From positions 1-64,000 of the IMG/VR virus record IMGVR_UViG_3300045957_000047: DNA of 64,000 nucleotides, one strand, 5' to 3'. The DNA is from a virus. Shown piece by piece: positions 14,297-21,565 of this stretch. The notes under the pieces were generated by a model that saw nothing but the letters and a program-made list of their open reading frames with translations, ran no database searches and was not told where the DNA came from. The stretch's first letter is position 1, and the number at the start of each line of letters is the position of its first letter. The position numbers and the translations under genes are program-made.

Positions 14297-14659
14297 ATGA
14301 AAACTAAACTAACACTACTGACAGCCTTATTACTAGCTGCGTGTGATCACAAACAAACCGATACACAGCTGGATGTACACCAACCTACTCAGGTGGAGCT
14401 GAGTTACTACTACACCCAAGGTTACCAACAAGCAGGCCCTGTTATGGAGCCTGTGATCATTTTCATTGGGGAGATGTTTGTCGATGGCTGGACGGACTAT
14501 GAGATCGTAATCAATGGGGAGACCCTACGAAGACCTTTCACTTGGCATCAGCACGGGACTATCGGTGAGGTGACTATCGTGCTACCAGAAATACAAGTGT
14601 GTCAGTATACTACCTGTGCCTATGTAGACAGATATATTGATAGAGGTGTTAAGCATTGA
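14297..14659 (+). CDS. phage lipoprotein 1, 120 aa
   Basis: Signal peptide with basic start (MKTK), hydrophobic core and lipobox LAAC, Cys16 being the lipidation site. The mature part is an acidic beta-rich domain with the pattern VELSYYY, FVDGWTDYEIVINGE, FTWHQHG and CQYTTCAYVDRYI. It is paralogous to the proteins at 14944 and 15509. Phage lipoproteins made during infection often sit in the outer membrane and block the receptor (as T5 Llp does) or exclude related phages; that role is inferred here. The stop overlaps the TTG of the next gene. Confidence 0.85.
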   Translation: MKTKLTLLTALLLAACDHKQTDTQLDVHQPTQVELSYYYTQGYQQAGPVMEPVIIFIGEMFVDGWTDYEIVINGETLRRPFTWHQHGTIGEVTIVLPEIQVCQYTTCAYVDRYIDRGVKH

Positions 14660-14931
14660 CTTGGGATAGGGTTATAAGTAGTGGCACCCGTGTCGCTAGA
14701 AAAGACTACCACTGTGAAGCCTGTGACTGGCTTGATAACTCATGCATCGAAGGAGAAATGGAACCAGAAGATGAGTTTCTGTGGCAGAAGATACAACAAG
14801 AAGGGTGTAAGATAAGTAAAGGCGAAGAGTACTACTTTGTCACTGGCAGCATTGGAGGTGAAATTAGTACATTCAAAGCACGGATAGATGCTAACAATCT
14901 GTGTAACAAATATGATTTATATCAGGAGTAA
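14656..14931 (+). CDS. zinc-finger-like small protein, 91 aa
   Basis: TTG start overlapping the preceding stop (TTGA). The sequence ARKDYHCEACDWLDNSC and CKISKGEEYYF has the layout of small phage proteins that begin 'ARK-H-C-x-C' and continue with a 'I-KGE-Y' strand, a zinc-knuckle fold. Two further cysteines lie in between and near the end. Function unknown. It is followed by the second lipoprotein gene with a strong ribosome-binding site (aaggagaga). Confidence 0.75.
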   Translation: MTWDRVISSGTRVARKDYHCEACDWLDNSCIEGEMEPEDEFLWQKIQQEGCKISKGEEYYFVTGSIGGEISTFKARIDANNLCNKYDLYQE

Positions 14932-14943
14932 AGGAGAGAAGCC

Positions 14944-15264
14944 ATGAAAAAGAAACTAACAATGCTTGGAGTAGCATTAGTACTGACTGCATGTTCGGAA
15001 GGAGAGATACCTGAGAGTTTCAACGTTACGATAGATGCTGAAGCCATCTCGGAACTCATTCAAGCAACACCTGTGCAGCCTGTTAATCAACAGATAAAAG
15101 ACCCTGAGATCACGGTGTACTATGCTGTTGCTCAAGAGTGGAGGTTCCTTTCAGGAGTACCGTTTCCGATAATGGTGTACTCAGGAACAGTCCAGACACC
15201 TTCCTTAGAGGACTATCAGATTGTGCTCAATGGTGAGGTTGTTGCTGATGTTGCTTTGACCTAA
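14944..15264 (+). CDS. phage lipoprotein 2 (C-terminally shortened), 106 aa
   Basis: Lipobox LTAC with Cys17 after a basic, hydrophobic signal peptide. The mature N-terminus SEGEIPESFNVTID matches lipoprotein 3 (AEGEIPSTFTVDIE). The match to both paralogues runs to DYQIVLNGE and then stops: the last 30 residues with the FxW and paired-Cys region are missing. So this copy is probably a shortened, perhaps decaying duplicate. ATG at 14944 follows aaggagagaagcc. Confidence 0.8.
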   Translation: MKKKLTMLGVALVLTACSEGEIPESFNVTIDAEAISELIQATPVQPVNQQIKDPEITVYYAVAQEWRFLSGVPFPIMVYSGTVQTPSLEDYQIVLNGEVVADVALT

Positions 15265-15284
15265 GACGGTGGAGGCTTTTATAG

Positions 15285-15512
15285 ATGAACAGTAATCCAC
15301 TACGTAAAAAGCCAAGCTTGACACATCACAGTCTAATAAGAATTTTGGATGAAGCTTTTTATGAGTGGTATATGAAGCAAGACAAACCGATGTATGTTGA
15401 TGGCGTAGAGGTTACGCCAGAAGATGCCAGAGTAATAAGCACTATTGTCCGAACGCTTGTAGAGAAAGAAGCAGAAACGATTGATAAATTATTTAGAAGG
15501 AATGACTCATGA
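15285..15512 (+). CDS. small helical protein, 75 aa (intact copy of the 13553 family)
   Basis: Unrecognised small protein with two predicted helices separated by a beta turn (DKPMYVDGVEVTPEDA). Its paralogue at 13553 is split by a UGA. ATG at 15285 follows ggtggagg. Stop overlaps the start of lipoprotein 3 (ATGA). The pairing small protein plus lipoprotein suggests the block was duplicated as a unit. Confidence 0.75.
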   Translation: MNSNPLRKKPSLTHHSLIRILDEAFYEWYMKQDKPMYVDGVEVTPEDARVISTIVRTLVEKEAETIDKLFRRNDS

Positions 15513-15928
15513 AAAACAAAGTATTGGCAATATTCGCAGCAGGTTTTCTTACTGCGTGTGCAGAGGGTGAGATACCCAGCACATTTACTGTAGACATTGA
15601 AGATGATTTTCTATCGTTTTTGAACGACAATGTACAAGTCAGCGAAGGACAGGCAGCTCAGGCACAGCCAGAAGTATTGGCTTTTTATACAAGAAGTCAG
15701 TCGTTCCCTGTTGTATCAGGATCTCCAATAGCGGTGGTCACGCATACAGCCCGACTGGCTGTAACAGGTTTGGATGAATATGAGTTGCTGGTCGACGGGG
15801 ATGTGTCTTTACCCCCTTTCCAGTGGCAAACAGTGGGCGAGCTTGACTACGCGCCACTGAACTTACCCATCGTCCAGCTGTGCAAAGCGGAAAACTGCTA
15901 TGACGTTGACCAATGGATTGAGGAGTAG
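15509..15928 (+). CDS. phage lipoprotein 3, 139 aa
   Basis: Signal peptide MKNKVLAIFAAGFLTAC with Cys17 as lipidation site. Mature part is acidic, with a beta-rich domain ending PPFQWQTVGELDY and a two-cysteine segment CKAENCYDVDQW that corresponds to CQYTTCAYVDRYI in lipoprotein 1, so a conserved disulfide is likely. It is the longest of three paralogues. Predicted to be exported during infection; receptor blocking or superinfection exclusion is an inference from other phage lipoproteins. Confidence 0.85.
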   Translation: MKNKVLAIFAAGFLTACAEGEIPSTFTVDIEDDFLSFLNDNVQVSEGQAAQAQPEVLAFYTRSQSFPVVSGSPIAVVTHTARLAVTGLDEYELLVDGDVSLPPFQWQTVGELDYAPLNLPIVQLCKAENCYDVDQWIEE

Positions 15929-15930
15929 AG

Positions 15931-16701
15931 ATGTCTGAACGTACTCCTCAATTTTCTTACTCTAATACGGATGCCTACAATACCTGTGCCTTACAATGGC
16001 AGGAAGTGGTGTGGTTGAAGAAACACCCCAGTGGTACCAATGAGGCTGCTGAGCGTGGGACCATGATGCACCAGTGGTTAGAGGACTGCATTAAGGACGG
16101 TAGCGCATACCCCGAAGATAAGTATCAGTGGATACTTGATGACGTGAGATCGGAAGTCGGTTTAGTAATGCCCGAGATGAAGCTTGCCATCAATGATGAA
16201 TGGGAGCCGACGACTTTCTTTGCAGACGATGTGTTCTATCGAGCCATTATCGATGTCACTATCTTGAACGGGCACACTGCCAAAGTTCGAGATCTCAAGA
16301 CAGGCAAGCGCAGGTTCAAAAAGCCTGATGTCAAGGATAGATGGTTGATCAAACAACACGATACAGGAGTAAGGTATGCTCCTGATATGCTGACAAATGC
16401 AAGACAGGCCAATGATTATGCGCTGATGATATTTTTGCATTATCACTACATCAAAGAAATTGAGTTCTCGTTTGTGTGGTCAGACGCGGATGAGCAGTAT
16501 GATCATTATTACTTTGATCGTGAGACTCACGAGAAACAGATGTTGGCGACATTACTGAATACACCAAGAAAAATTATAGAGTCCTTGGAAACCGATAACT
16601 TTCCACCCAACCCCAGCGGTTTGTGTTATGCGCATTGCCCTGTGAAAGACTGTGACTATAACGGCAAGCGCTGGGCTGAGATCAAGAAGGTGTTAGCGTA
16701 A
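15931..16701 (+). CDS. PD-(D/E)XK nuclease, RecB/Cas4-like, 256 aa
   Basis: Opens with FSYSNTDAYNTCALQWQ, the 'S-S--L--Y--CP--Y' box of RecB-family exonucleases. It continues with RGTMMHQWLED (G--H--E, Mg site), IIDVTILNGHTAKVRDLKTGK (the core D, 13 residues, D-x-K) and a following Gln-Tyr helix (NARQANDYALMIFL). C-terminal cysteines (GLCYAHCPVKDC) resemble the Fe-S cysteines of Cas4/AddB-type nucleases. Likely role: trimming DNA ends in replication or recombination, or host DNA breakdown. The stop overlaps the next start (TAATG at 16699-16703). Confidence 0.85.
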   Translation: MSERTPQFSYSNTDAYNTCALQWQEVVWLKKHPSGTNEAAERGTMMHQWLEDCIKDGSAYPEDKYQWILDDVRSEVGLVMPEMKLAINDEWEPTTFFADDVFYRAIIDVTILNGHTAKVRDLKTGKRRFKKPDVKDRWLIKQHDTGVRYAPDMLTNARQANDYALMIFLHYHYIKEIEFSFVWSDADEQYDHYYFDRETHEKQMLATLLNTPRKIIESLETDNFPPNPSGLCYAHCPVKDCDYNGKRWAEIKKVLA

Positions 16702-16865
16702 TGGCAAGACTAAAGATAAAAGGGGGATCTCTTTCTTATGAGATTCGCCACTACAACAAAACAAAGCAGGTTATGACTCTAGTGCATCCACATACCGGGC
16801 ATTCTTTCAAAGTCTTTGAGATCAAAGAGTTGTTAAAAACGACGGGCTATTATTTAGTCAAGTGA
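16701..16865 (+). CDS. hypothetical small basic protein, 54 aa
   Basis: A short gene starting within the stop of the nuclease gene (TAATG) and ending in GTGA overlap with the next start. The sequence is basic and beta-rich (SYEIRHYNKTKQVM, then HTGHSFKVFEIKELL) with a plausible fold of three strands and a helix. No family recognised. The perfect fit into the coupled operon on both sides is the main evidence that it is real. Confidence 0.75.
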   Translation: MARLKIKGGSLSYEIRHYNKTKQVMTLVHPHTGHSFKVFEIKELLKTTGYYLVK

Positions 16866-17077
16866 AAGTAAAACGCAGAATGCCCAGGTGGGAGTATCTT
16901 AGTGTTGATGAAAAGAGGGCTTGGCGTTCCATGGGTGTACTTAAAGAAGAGTACAACGGGTGTAGGAGAAAACTAACGTTTGCTAATGCCTATCAAGCAA
17001 GAAAGTTCGACAGAGGCAAAGTTCCTTATCGATGTCTCTATTGTGGGCATACTCATTTGGCAACAAGAAAGGCATGA
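16862..17077 (+). CDS. zinc-binding small protein, 71 aa
   Basis: GTG start in overlap with the preceding stop. C-terminal part CRRKLTFANAYQARKF followed by YRCLYCGHTHLATRK resembles a common family of small phage zinc proteins, in which a helix precedes 'YxCxxCGxWHL'. Very basic, so nucleic-acid binding is likely. Its stop overlaps the start of the next gene (ATGA at 17074). Confidence 0.75.
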   Translation: MKVKRRMPRWEYLSVDEKRAWRSMGVLKEEYNGCRRKLTFANAYQARKFDRGKVPYRCLYCGHTHLATRKA

Positions 17078-17502
17078 TTAAAAAGAAATATCGATCAGAA
17101 CCCAGGGTTATAAGATTCGCATTTATTGAAGCTTGCCTTATTGCCTTTGGGCAATTTAGAAGAGAGATGTTACAAAGGACGATTAACATCACTAATCAGT
17201 CGGGAGTCTCAACGGTACGATTGTTTCTTGCTATCAATCCAGGAGCTATGGAGTACAGTACGATAGCCCGTGCTTATTTTGTATCTGAGAATTTCAAGAG
17301 AGAGATCCTGAAAGCCGATACAGACCCGGCACACTTTCTTAATTTGGTCTGTGTTATTCATGGGACAGAGGTAGATTTTGATGAGATTAATAGCCGGATT
17401 GAGGTCATTCTTCGTAGCCGTGTTGGGGTCGATAGCCCTCGGTACATCAAGGAGCTTGACCAGAGAGAACGAAGACCTAAGAGAAGCAAGAAGAATCTCT
17501 GA
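17074..17502 (+). CDS. helix-turn-helix regulator-like protein, 142 aa
   Basis: I choose ATG 17074, coupled by ATGA overlap, rather than the upstream start at 17032 inside the zinc-protein gene. The region FIEACLIAFGQFRREML, then SGVSTVRLFLAINP, GAMEYSTIARAYFVSENF has the helix-turn-helix plus wing pattern seen at the N-terminus of WYL-type regulators ('SR-Q---D---Y....L-Y----K-Y'). The WYL domain itself is absent. Basic C-terminus (RRPKRSKKN). Likely a phage DNA-binding regulator. Its last 122 bp are overlapped by the next gene in another frame. Confidence 0.65.
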   Translation: MIKKKYRSEPRVIRFAFIEACLIAFGQFRREMLQRTINITNQSGVSTVRLFLAINPGAMEYSTIARAYFVSENFKREILKADTDPAHFLNLVCVIHGTEVDFDEINSRIEVILRSRVGVDSPRYIKELDQRERRPKRSKKNL

Positions 17503-17974
17503 AACACCCGAGCCTCAGAGGGTTCCAGATCTGTGGGATAAGATGATGTCTCACGATGATGTCTCCCGAGAAGAACAAGAAGTATTGTTTGGGGAAGATG
17601 AAGAAGCGAGAAGACAAGCTGAGCTGGCTGTTATGAAAAGGCAGATAGAATTTAATAACATGTGGAATGATACAGAGTTTCGTCGCAAAGCTTTTCAACA
17701 AGCCTACTTAAAAGATGCAGACTTCTCCAAACCTCAAACCGCTACAGAGTTGTTCGATGCACAAGAAGTCGATGAGACGTTTGTAGGAGTGAATGAACAA
17801 GGAGATTTAGTTGAAACCAAATATGAGGACTGTGAAGAATGGCGACACCAGAGACAAGAATTAAGCAACGGCTTAACACCCGCGATGATACGATTACAAG
17901 CAGGCTTGACCAGAAATATAGGCGGCTTACCTTCGGCCCCTACTCGACAGCAGGACTCCCAGACAGATTCGTAA
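17381..17974 (+). CDS. hypothetical protein with N-terminal hydrophobic segment, 197 aa
   Basis: ATG 17381 is preceded by gtagattttg and lies inside the previous gene. The protein starts with a short hydrophobic anchor or uncleaved signal (IAGLRSFFVAVLGSIALG, residues about 4-21), followed by a very charged helical body and a final part that overlaps the VRR-NUC gene by 136 bp. The middle, where no other gene overlaps, reads as ordinary charged protein, so the gene is probably real. It overlaps both neighbours out of frame for more than 100 bp, which is unusual even for phages. Function unknown. Confidence 0.6.
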   Translation: MRLIAGLRSFFVAVLGSIALGTSRSLTRENEDLREARRISETPEPQRVPDLWDKMMSHDDVSREEQEVLFGEDEEARRQAELAVMKRQIEFNNMWNDTEFRRKAFQQAYLKDADFSKPQTATELFDAQEVDETFVGVNEQGDLVETKYEDCEEWRHQRQELSNGLTPAMIRLQAGLTRNIGGLPSAPTRQQDSQTDS

Positions 17975-18231
17975 ACTTTGGATCAGTACAAGTAGCGATT
18001 GAAGTCAAAAGAGAAGGCAAGGAACCTACTGCCTTGCAAAAGAAAAAAATAAGAGACTGTATTGAATTTGGAACACCCGCTTTTGCTGTTGCTGGAGATC
18101 AAGGAGTAGAAAATTACTATGCAGATCTTATCGAGTGGTTTAGTGATGAGAAAATTGAGGGCAGACTAGAGAAGCTAAGACAAGACAGCTACGCATTGCA
18201 GGCTGTATTAAATGAGTTGACAACAGATTGA
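17839..18231 (+). CDS. VRR-NUC domain nuclease, 130 aa
   Basis: The pattern TAGLPDRFVNFG, then VAIEVKREGKEPTALQKKKI and a C-terminal GTPAFAVAGDQGV is that of the stand-alone phage VRR-NUC nuclease: G-x-PDR, E-x-K, P-x-x-x-Q and a final turn. The active-site residues Asp (PDR), Glu and Lys (EVK) and Gln are all present. This family cuts branched DNA such as Holliday junctions and flaps. The N-terminus ATPETRIKQRL is normal for the family, supporting the ATG at 17839. Overlaps the end of the previous gene by 136 bp. Confidence 0.85.
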   Translation: MATPETRIKQRLNTRDDTITSRLDQKYRRLTFGPYSTAGLPDRFVNFGSVQVAIEVKREGKEPTALQKKKIRDCIEFGTPAFAVAGDQGVENYYADLIEWFSDEKIEGRLEKLRQDSYALQAVLNELTTD

Positions 18232-18233
18232 CC

Positions 18234-19814
18234 ATGAAAGCGAAATTCTATCTCAAAAACAATGTTGTACTCATGATCTGGAAGGGAGAAGATTTTGGGT
18301 TTGGTAAGCCCATAAAGATAGGGGTCTATGCAGCGAAGTATTCTGATGTTAAGTACAGACATTTATTAGAACAAGGTGTTACATTTATTAACCGTTTTGT
18401 TGATGTATATCCTTTCCCAGGACATTATAAAAAACCTCGATCTGCACAGGTCGAGATGTTAGATTTCCAGATCCACCACCATCGCCGATACAATCTGTCT
18501 GAAATGCGTACGGGCAAGTCAGGGCCTGTGTGTTGGAATATTGACATAAACATGACGTACAACGGCATCAAACGATCTGTGATTTTTGCACCTCGATCTA
18601 CGATGCTTGATACGTGGAAGACCGAACTGTTTGGTATCTGCATGAAGCGCAGGGTTTTCTATTCGGTCCATAAGACCGACGCTATCAAAAAACTCAAGCG
18701 GGCATTACTTCGAAAAGAGAATCCGTTCGAAGTATTCGTGATCAACGTGGACAAGATCTGGCGTGTGATCGAAGAATTGTTGACGTATGATCCTCAGGAT
18801 GTGTACATTGATGAGGCCAGTGACTATACCGACAGCTCTACTTCTCGGTACCGGGCATTGGCTGAACTGATGAGCAATCCTAAAAGAAGTTTACTGGCGC
18901 TTACTGGCACGCCCATGCCTAACAGGGCACCGGATGTCTGGTGTATTGCCCGGTTGATTAATCCGGAGACTCCTTCGAGTAAGACCATACTCAGGCAGAA
19001 GACTCAAACACAGGTTTTCCTTAAGGGAGGTCGAGCTGTTTGGGAAAACAAACCCACTGCTTCAAGAACTGTGGCCGAGCTGATGCAGCCGAGTATTCGA
19101 TTCCGAACTGATGATGTTGACGATATGCCAGAGCATGAGGGTTTCATGGTCTCTTGTGACCTGACAGCTCAGCAGCAGAAAATGTATGATCAGATGCGCA
19201 AAGATCTGTACACTGAATTAAATGGCAAAGAGATCACTGCCGTGCATGCAGGTGCCAAATTGTGGAAGCTTCTTCAGATCGCCAGTGGTGTCTGTCGGGG
19301 AGAGGAGGGAGAGATTGTCCTGATCGGTGCTGAGCACAAGATGGCTGAGACTAAGCGACTCATTAAAGAGACACCACGCAAGACCGTTATCATGTCAGCC
19401 TTTACAGCTGTTCAGGATTACATCATATCTGAGCTTGAAGGAATGTACCGAGTAGGCCGTATCAATGGTTCGGTCAATGATCGTAATCGTAAGAAGATGT
19501 TAGATGGCTTTCAAGGTGACAAGCTTGACATACTGGTGTGCCACCCTCGTACTACACGCTATGGTTTGAAAATGCACGCAGCCAGTCAGATGTTGTGGTT
19601 TGGTCCTGTTTACTCTGCGTTAGATTTCGAGCAAGGATCATTTCGTATCCGTGGACCTGGTACAGGCAAGACAATGTATGGTAAGCTTGCTGCCACTCCA
19701 TTAGAGAGACAAGTGTTCGATCTGATTGACCGTCGGATGTCAGATCAACAAGAAATGCTGTCGATGACTCAGGTCATTGAACAGACTATACAGCAGTTCA
19801 AAGTAGCTGCATAA
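18234..19814 (+). CDS. SNF2-family DEAD-like helicase, 526 aa
   Basis: ATG 18234 lies 2 bp after the previous stop; a TTG at 18228 is the alternative. Motifs in order: Q-like region PRSAQVEMLDFQ, motif I NLSEMRTGKSGP (Walker A, about residue 95), motif II YIDEASDYTD (DEAS in place of DEAH), motif III LALTGTPMPN, then the second RecA lobe with KTVIMSAFTAV and the last motif region FRIRGPGTGKT. At 526 aa it has the compact two-lobe form of phage SNF2 proteins. An ATP-driven DNA translocase, probably working with the nearby nucleases in replication or recombination. Confidence 0.9.
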   Translation: MKAKFYLKNNVVLMIWKGEDFGFGKPIKIGVYAAKYSDVKYRHLLEQGVTFINRFVDVYPFPGHYKKPRSAQVEMLDFQIHHHRRYNLSEMRTGKSGPVCWNIDINMTYNGIKRSVIFAPRSTMLDTWKTELFGICMKRRVFYSVHKTDAIKKLKRALLRKENPFEVFVINVDKIWRVIEELLTYDPQDVYIDEASDYTDSSTSRYRALAELMSNPKRSLLALTGTPMPNRAPDVWCIARLINPETPSSKTILRQKTQTQVFLKGGRAVWENKPTASRTVAELMQPSIRFRTDDVDDMPEHEGFMVSCDLTAQQQKMYDQMRKDLYTELNGKEITAVHAGAKLWKLLQIASGVCRGEEGEIVLIGAEHKMAETKRLIKETPRKTVIMSAFTAVQDYIISELEGMYRVGRINGSVNDRNRKKMLDGFQGDKLDILVCHPRTTRYGLKMHAASQMLWFGPVYSALDFEQGSFRIRGPGTGKTMYGKLAATPLERQVFDLIDRRMSDQQEMLSMTQVIEQTIQQFKVAA

Positions 19815-19826
19815 TCATCGGGGAAA

Positions 19827-20294
19827 ATGATGGAAGTAAGAAAGATGCACGGGTTGATCCGCCATTGGCGAGATCGACATCTAGCTATTAAAGAGAAGGA
19901 AGATCAGCTGGCGGAGGACACGGCTACAGCTCGATCTGAAATAAAAAGGATTAAAGAGGCTCTCAAGGAGGTAGTATCGAAGAAAGAAGGGGCACAGAAA
20001 AAAGTCCCACTCAACGACAAGTCAGCCACAGTCAGTGCAGTGTGGACCGACAAGTACAACATTGTCGACCGGGATGAGTTGGAAGACTGGATTATGGAGG
20101 GTGTGCCTCAGAAGTATCAGAAGAAACTGCGATCTAGATTGCAAGTTTTTGGTAAGGGTCTTAACGGGGACTACTGCAGGCAGCACCGGGCGGACTCGGG
20201 AGCAGAGGAGATCAACGAGCACTTGCAAGGGGGTACAAACGTACCGGGTACCGGTGTGTACACAAACAAAGACGTGCGTCTTTGGACTAAATAG
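19827..20294 (+). CDS. hypothetical coiled-coil protein, 155 aa
   Basis: Residues 10-55 form a strongly charged coiled coil (IKEKEDQLAEDTATARSEI to KEVVSKK); the C-terminal half is a small alpha/beta domain (ATVSAVWTDKYNIVDRDELEDWI, shortened here) with a final basic tail. Coiled coil plus compact domain resembles Gam-type host-nuclease inhibitors in outline only, so I do not assign that. Position between the helicase and the SSB-like gene suggests a role in DNA metabolism. Two consecutive ATGs start it; ribosome-binding site cggggaaa. Confidence 0.75.
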   Translation: MMEVRKMHGLIRHWRDRHLAIKEKEDQLAEDTATARSEIKRIKEALKEVVSKKEGAQKKVPLNDKSATVSAVWTDKYNIVDRDELEDWIMEGVPQKYQKKLRSRLQVFGKGLNGDYCRQHRADSGAEEINEHLQGGTNVPGTGVYTNKDVRLWTK

Positions 20295-20318
20295 AAATTT
20301 AACTTTCGGGGAAATACA

Positions 20319-21518
20319 ATGACAGAAGATAATCAAGAAATCGTAGTTATATCAAATAAAGCCGTGGAACCCAAGAGGAACTTTGCAGCGTTGGCCAAGA
20401 AGGTCAAGGGACTTGCTGAGGACAGTCCTCTTCGAAAGATTCAGGGAAGTGCCCCCTATCGTCTTACGCTGAACGGTAGTACCTTTCAGGTCAAGCAGGG
20501 AAGTAAAGTTCTTCAAGAGTTGACCACAATCGAAAAACGAGGTACACGGAAAGTCAAAGTTCCGATTAAGGAGTTGGACATTGTCATACACGCAGTAAGC
20601 CCGGTAATTCAACAACAGCTGTTGAAGAAATACGATCCAACTAATCCAACTTTTGAGCCACTGGGTTGCTGGTCTAATGGGGATGAATGGGGTAAACCCG
20701 ATCCTGAGTCCTGGAACATGCAGTCAGAGTCTTGTGATACTTGTGCCTATGGACCGAACGGTACCTCTGAAGAGGCAAATTGCTCGCTCACTAGATCGGC
20801 GGTAGTGAGCATCTACTCAGAGAGTGTGGTACCTGAGCATAGGCTTTTGATGAACTTCAACTGGTCATCTAACAAGGTAAAAGGGAATCTTGGTGAAGAC
20901 CCGGATGAGAATGTGTTTGGTCTGATTAACTACTTAAATACTTTGGCAACATTAGAAGTAGAGACGCACCGGGTCAGGACTCGGCTGATTGTTGATGACT
21001 ACAGTCACGAGAAAAACAACAGCAAGTTGCTATTCCAACCTATAGACATACTGGAAGATGATGATGCGCCGAACATGGTTGCTCACAATAAGTGGTCGAC
21101 TGAAGATGATCTCCAGAAATTGTGCAGGATCACTCAGCGCCGACCGGCATCTGAAGAAGGTCTGCCTGCTACTGGCTTAGAGGATAAACCAGCCGCAAAG
21201 CCCAAGCCCAAGCCCAAGTTTTCCCCCGAACAGGAATTGGAGGATGAGTGGGACGAGGCTCTGGAGGAAGATGAAGTAGAAGAAACACCTCCCGTCCGAA
21301 AGAAGAAGGTGGCGGCCAAGAAGAAAGCAGCAGCCAAGAAGAAACGCGCCCCAGCTCCTGAGCCGGAAGATGAAGAGGAAGATGAGGATGAGGAGCTGTC
21401 ACTCGATGAGCTGGAAAGCTTCGGCGAAGAGGTCGTAGATGAAGAGGACGAAGAAGATCTGGAAGCCGAAGATGAAGATGACTACGGAGGTCTTGAAGAG
21501 CTGTTAGAAGACGACTGA
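20319..21518 (+). CDS. putative single-stranded-DNA-binding protein with acidic tail, 399 aa
   Basis: Residues about 45-180 match, from memory, a phage family often annotated as DNA-binding or SSB-like: PYRLTLNGSTFQV, VVIHAVSP-like strand, GCWSNGDEWGKPDP, and SESCDTCAYG with cysteines that could hold zinc. After about residue 290 come Pro-Lys repeats, a basic stretch (KKKVAAKKKAAAKKKRA) and a 70-residue, almost entirely Asp/Glu tail. An acidic tail is the hallmark of phage and bacterial SSBs, which use it to recruit partners. Coverage of ssDNA during replication is the likely role. ATG 20319 follows cggggaaat. Confidence 0.7.
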   Translation: MTEDNQEIVVISNKAVEPKRNFAALAKKVKGLAEDSPLRKIQGSAPYRLTLNGSTFQVKQGSKVLQELTTIEKRGTRKVKVPIKELDIVIHAVSPVIQQQLLKKYDPTNPTFEPLGCWSNGDEWGKPDPESWNMQSESCDTCAYGPNGTSEEANCSLTRSAVVSIYSESVVPEHRLLMNFNWSSNKVKGNLGEDPDENVFGLINYLNTLATLEVETHRVRTRLIVDDYSHEKNNSKLLFQPIDILEDDDAPNMVAHNKWSTEDDLQKLCRITQRRPASEEGLPATGLEDKPAAKPKPKPKFSPEQELEDEWDEALEEDEVEETPPVRKKKVAAKKKAAAKKKRAPAPEPEDEEEDEDEELSLDELESFGEEVVDEEDEEDLEAEDEDDYGGLEELLEDD

Positions 21519-21565
21519 TTTTCCCCAGGCCAAGGACGGCCTATTACTTTGGAGAGAGTAGATAA

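Noticed and set aside
19827-20294. Gam-type nuclease inhibitor
   Set aside because: Coiled coil plus small domain fits in outline only; I cannot point to family-specific residues.
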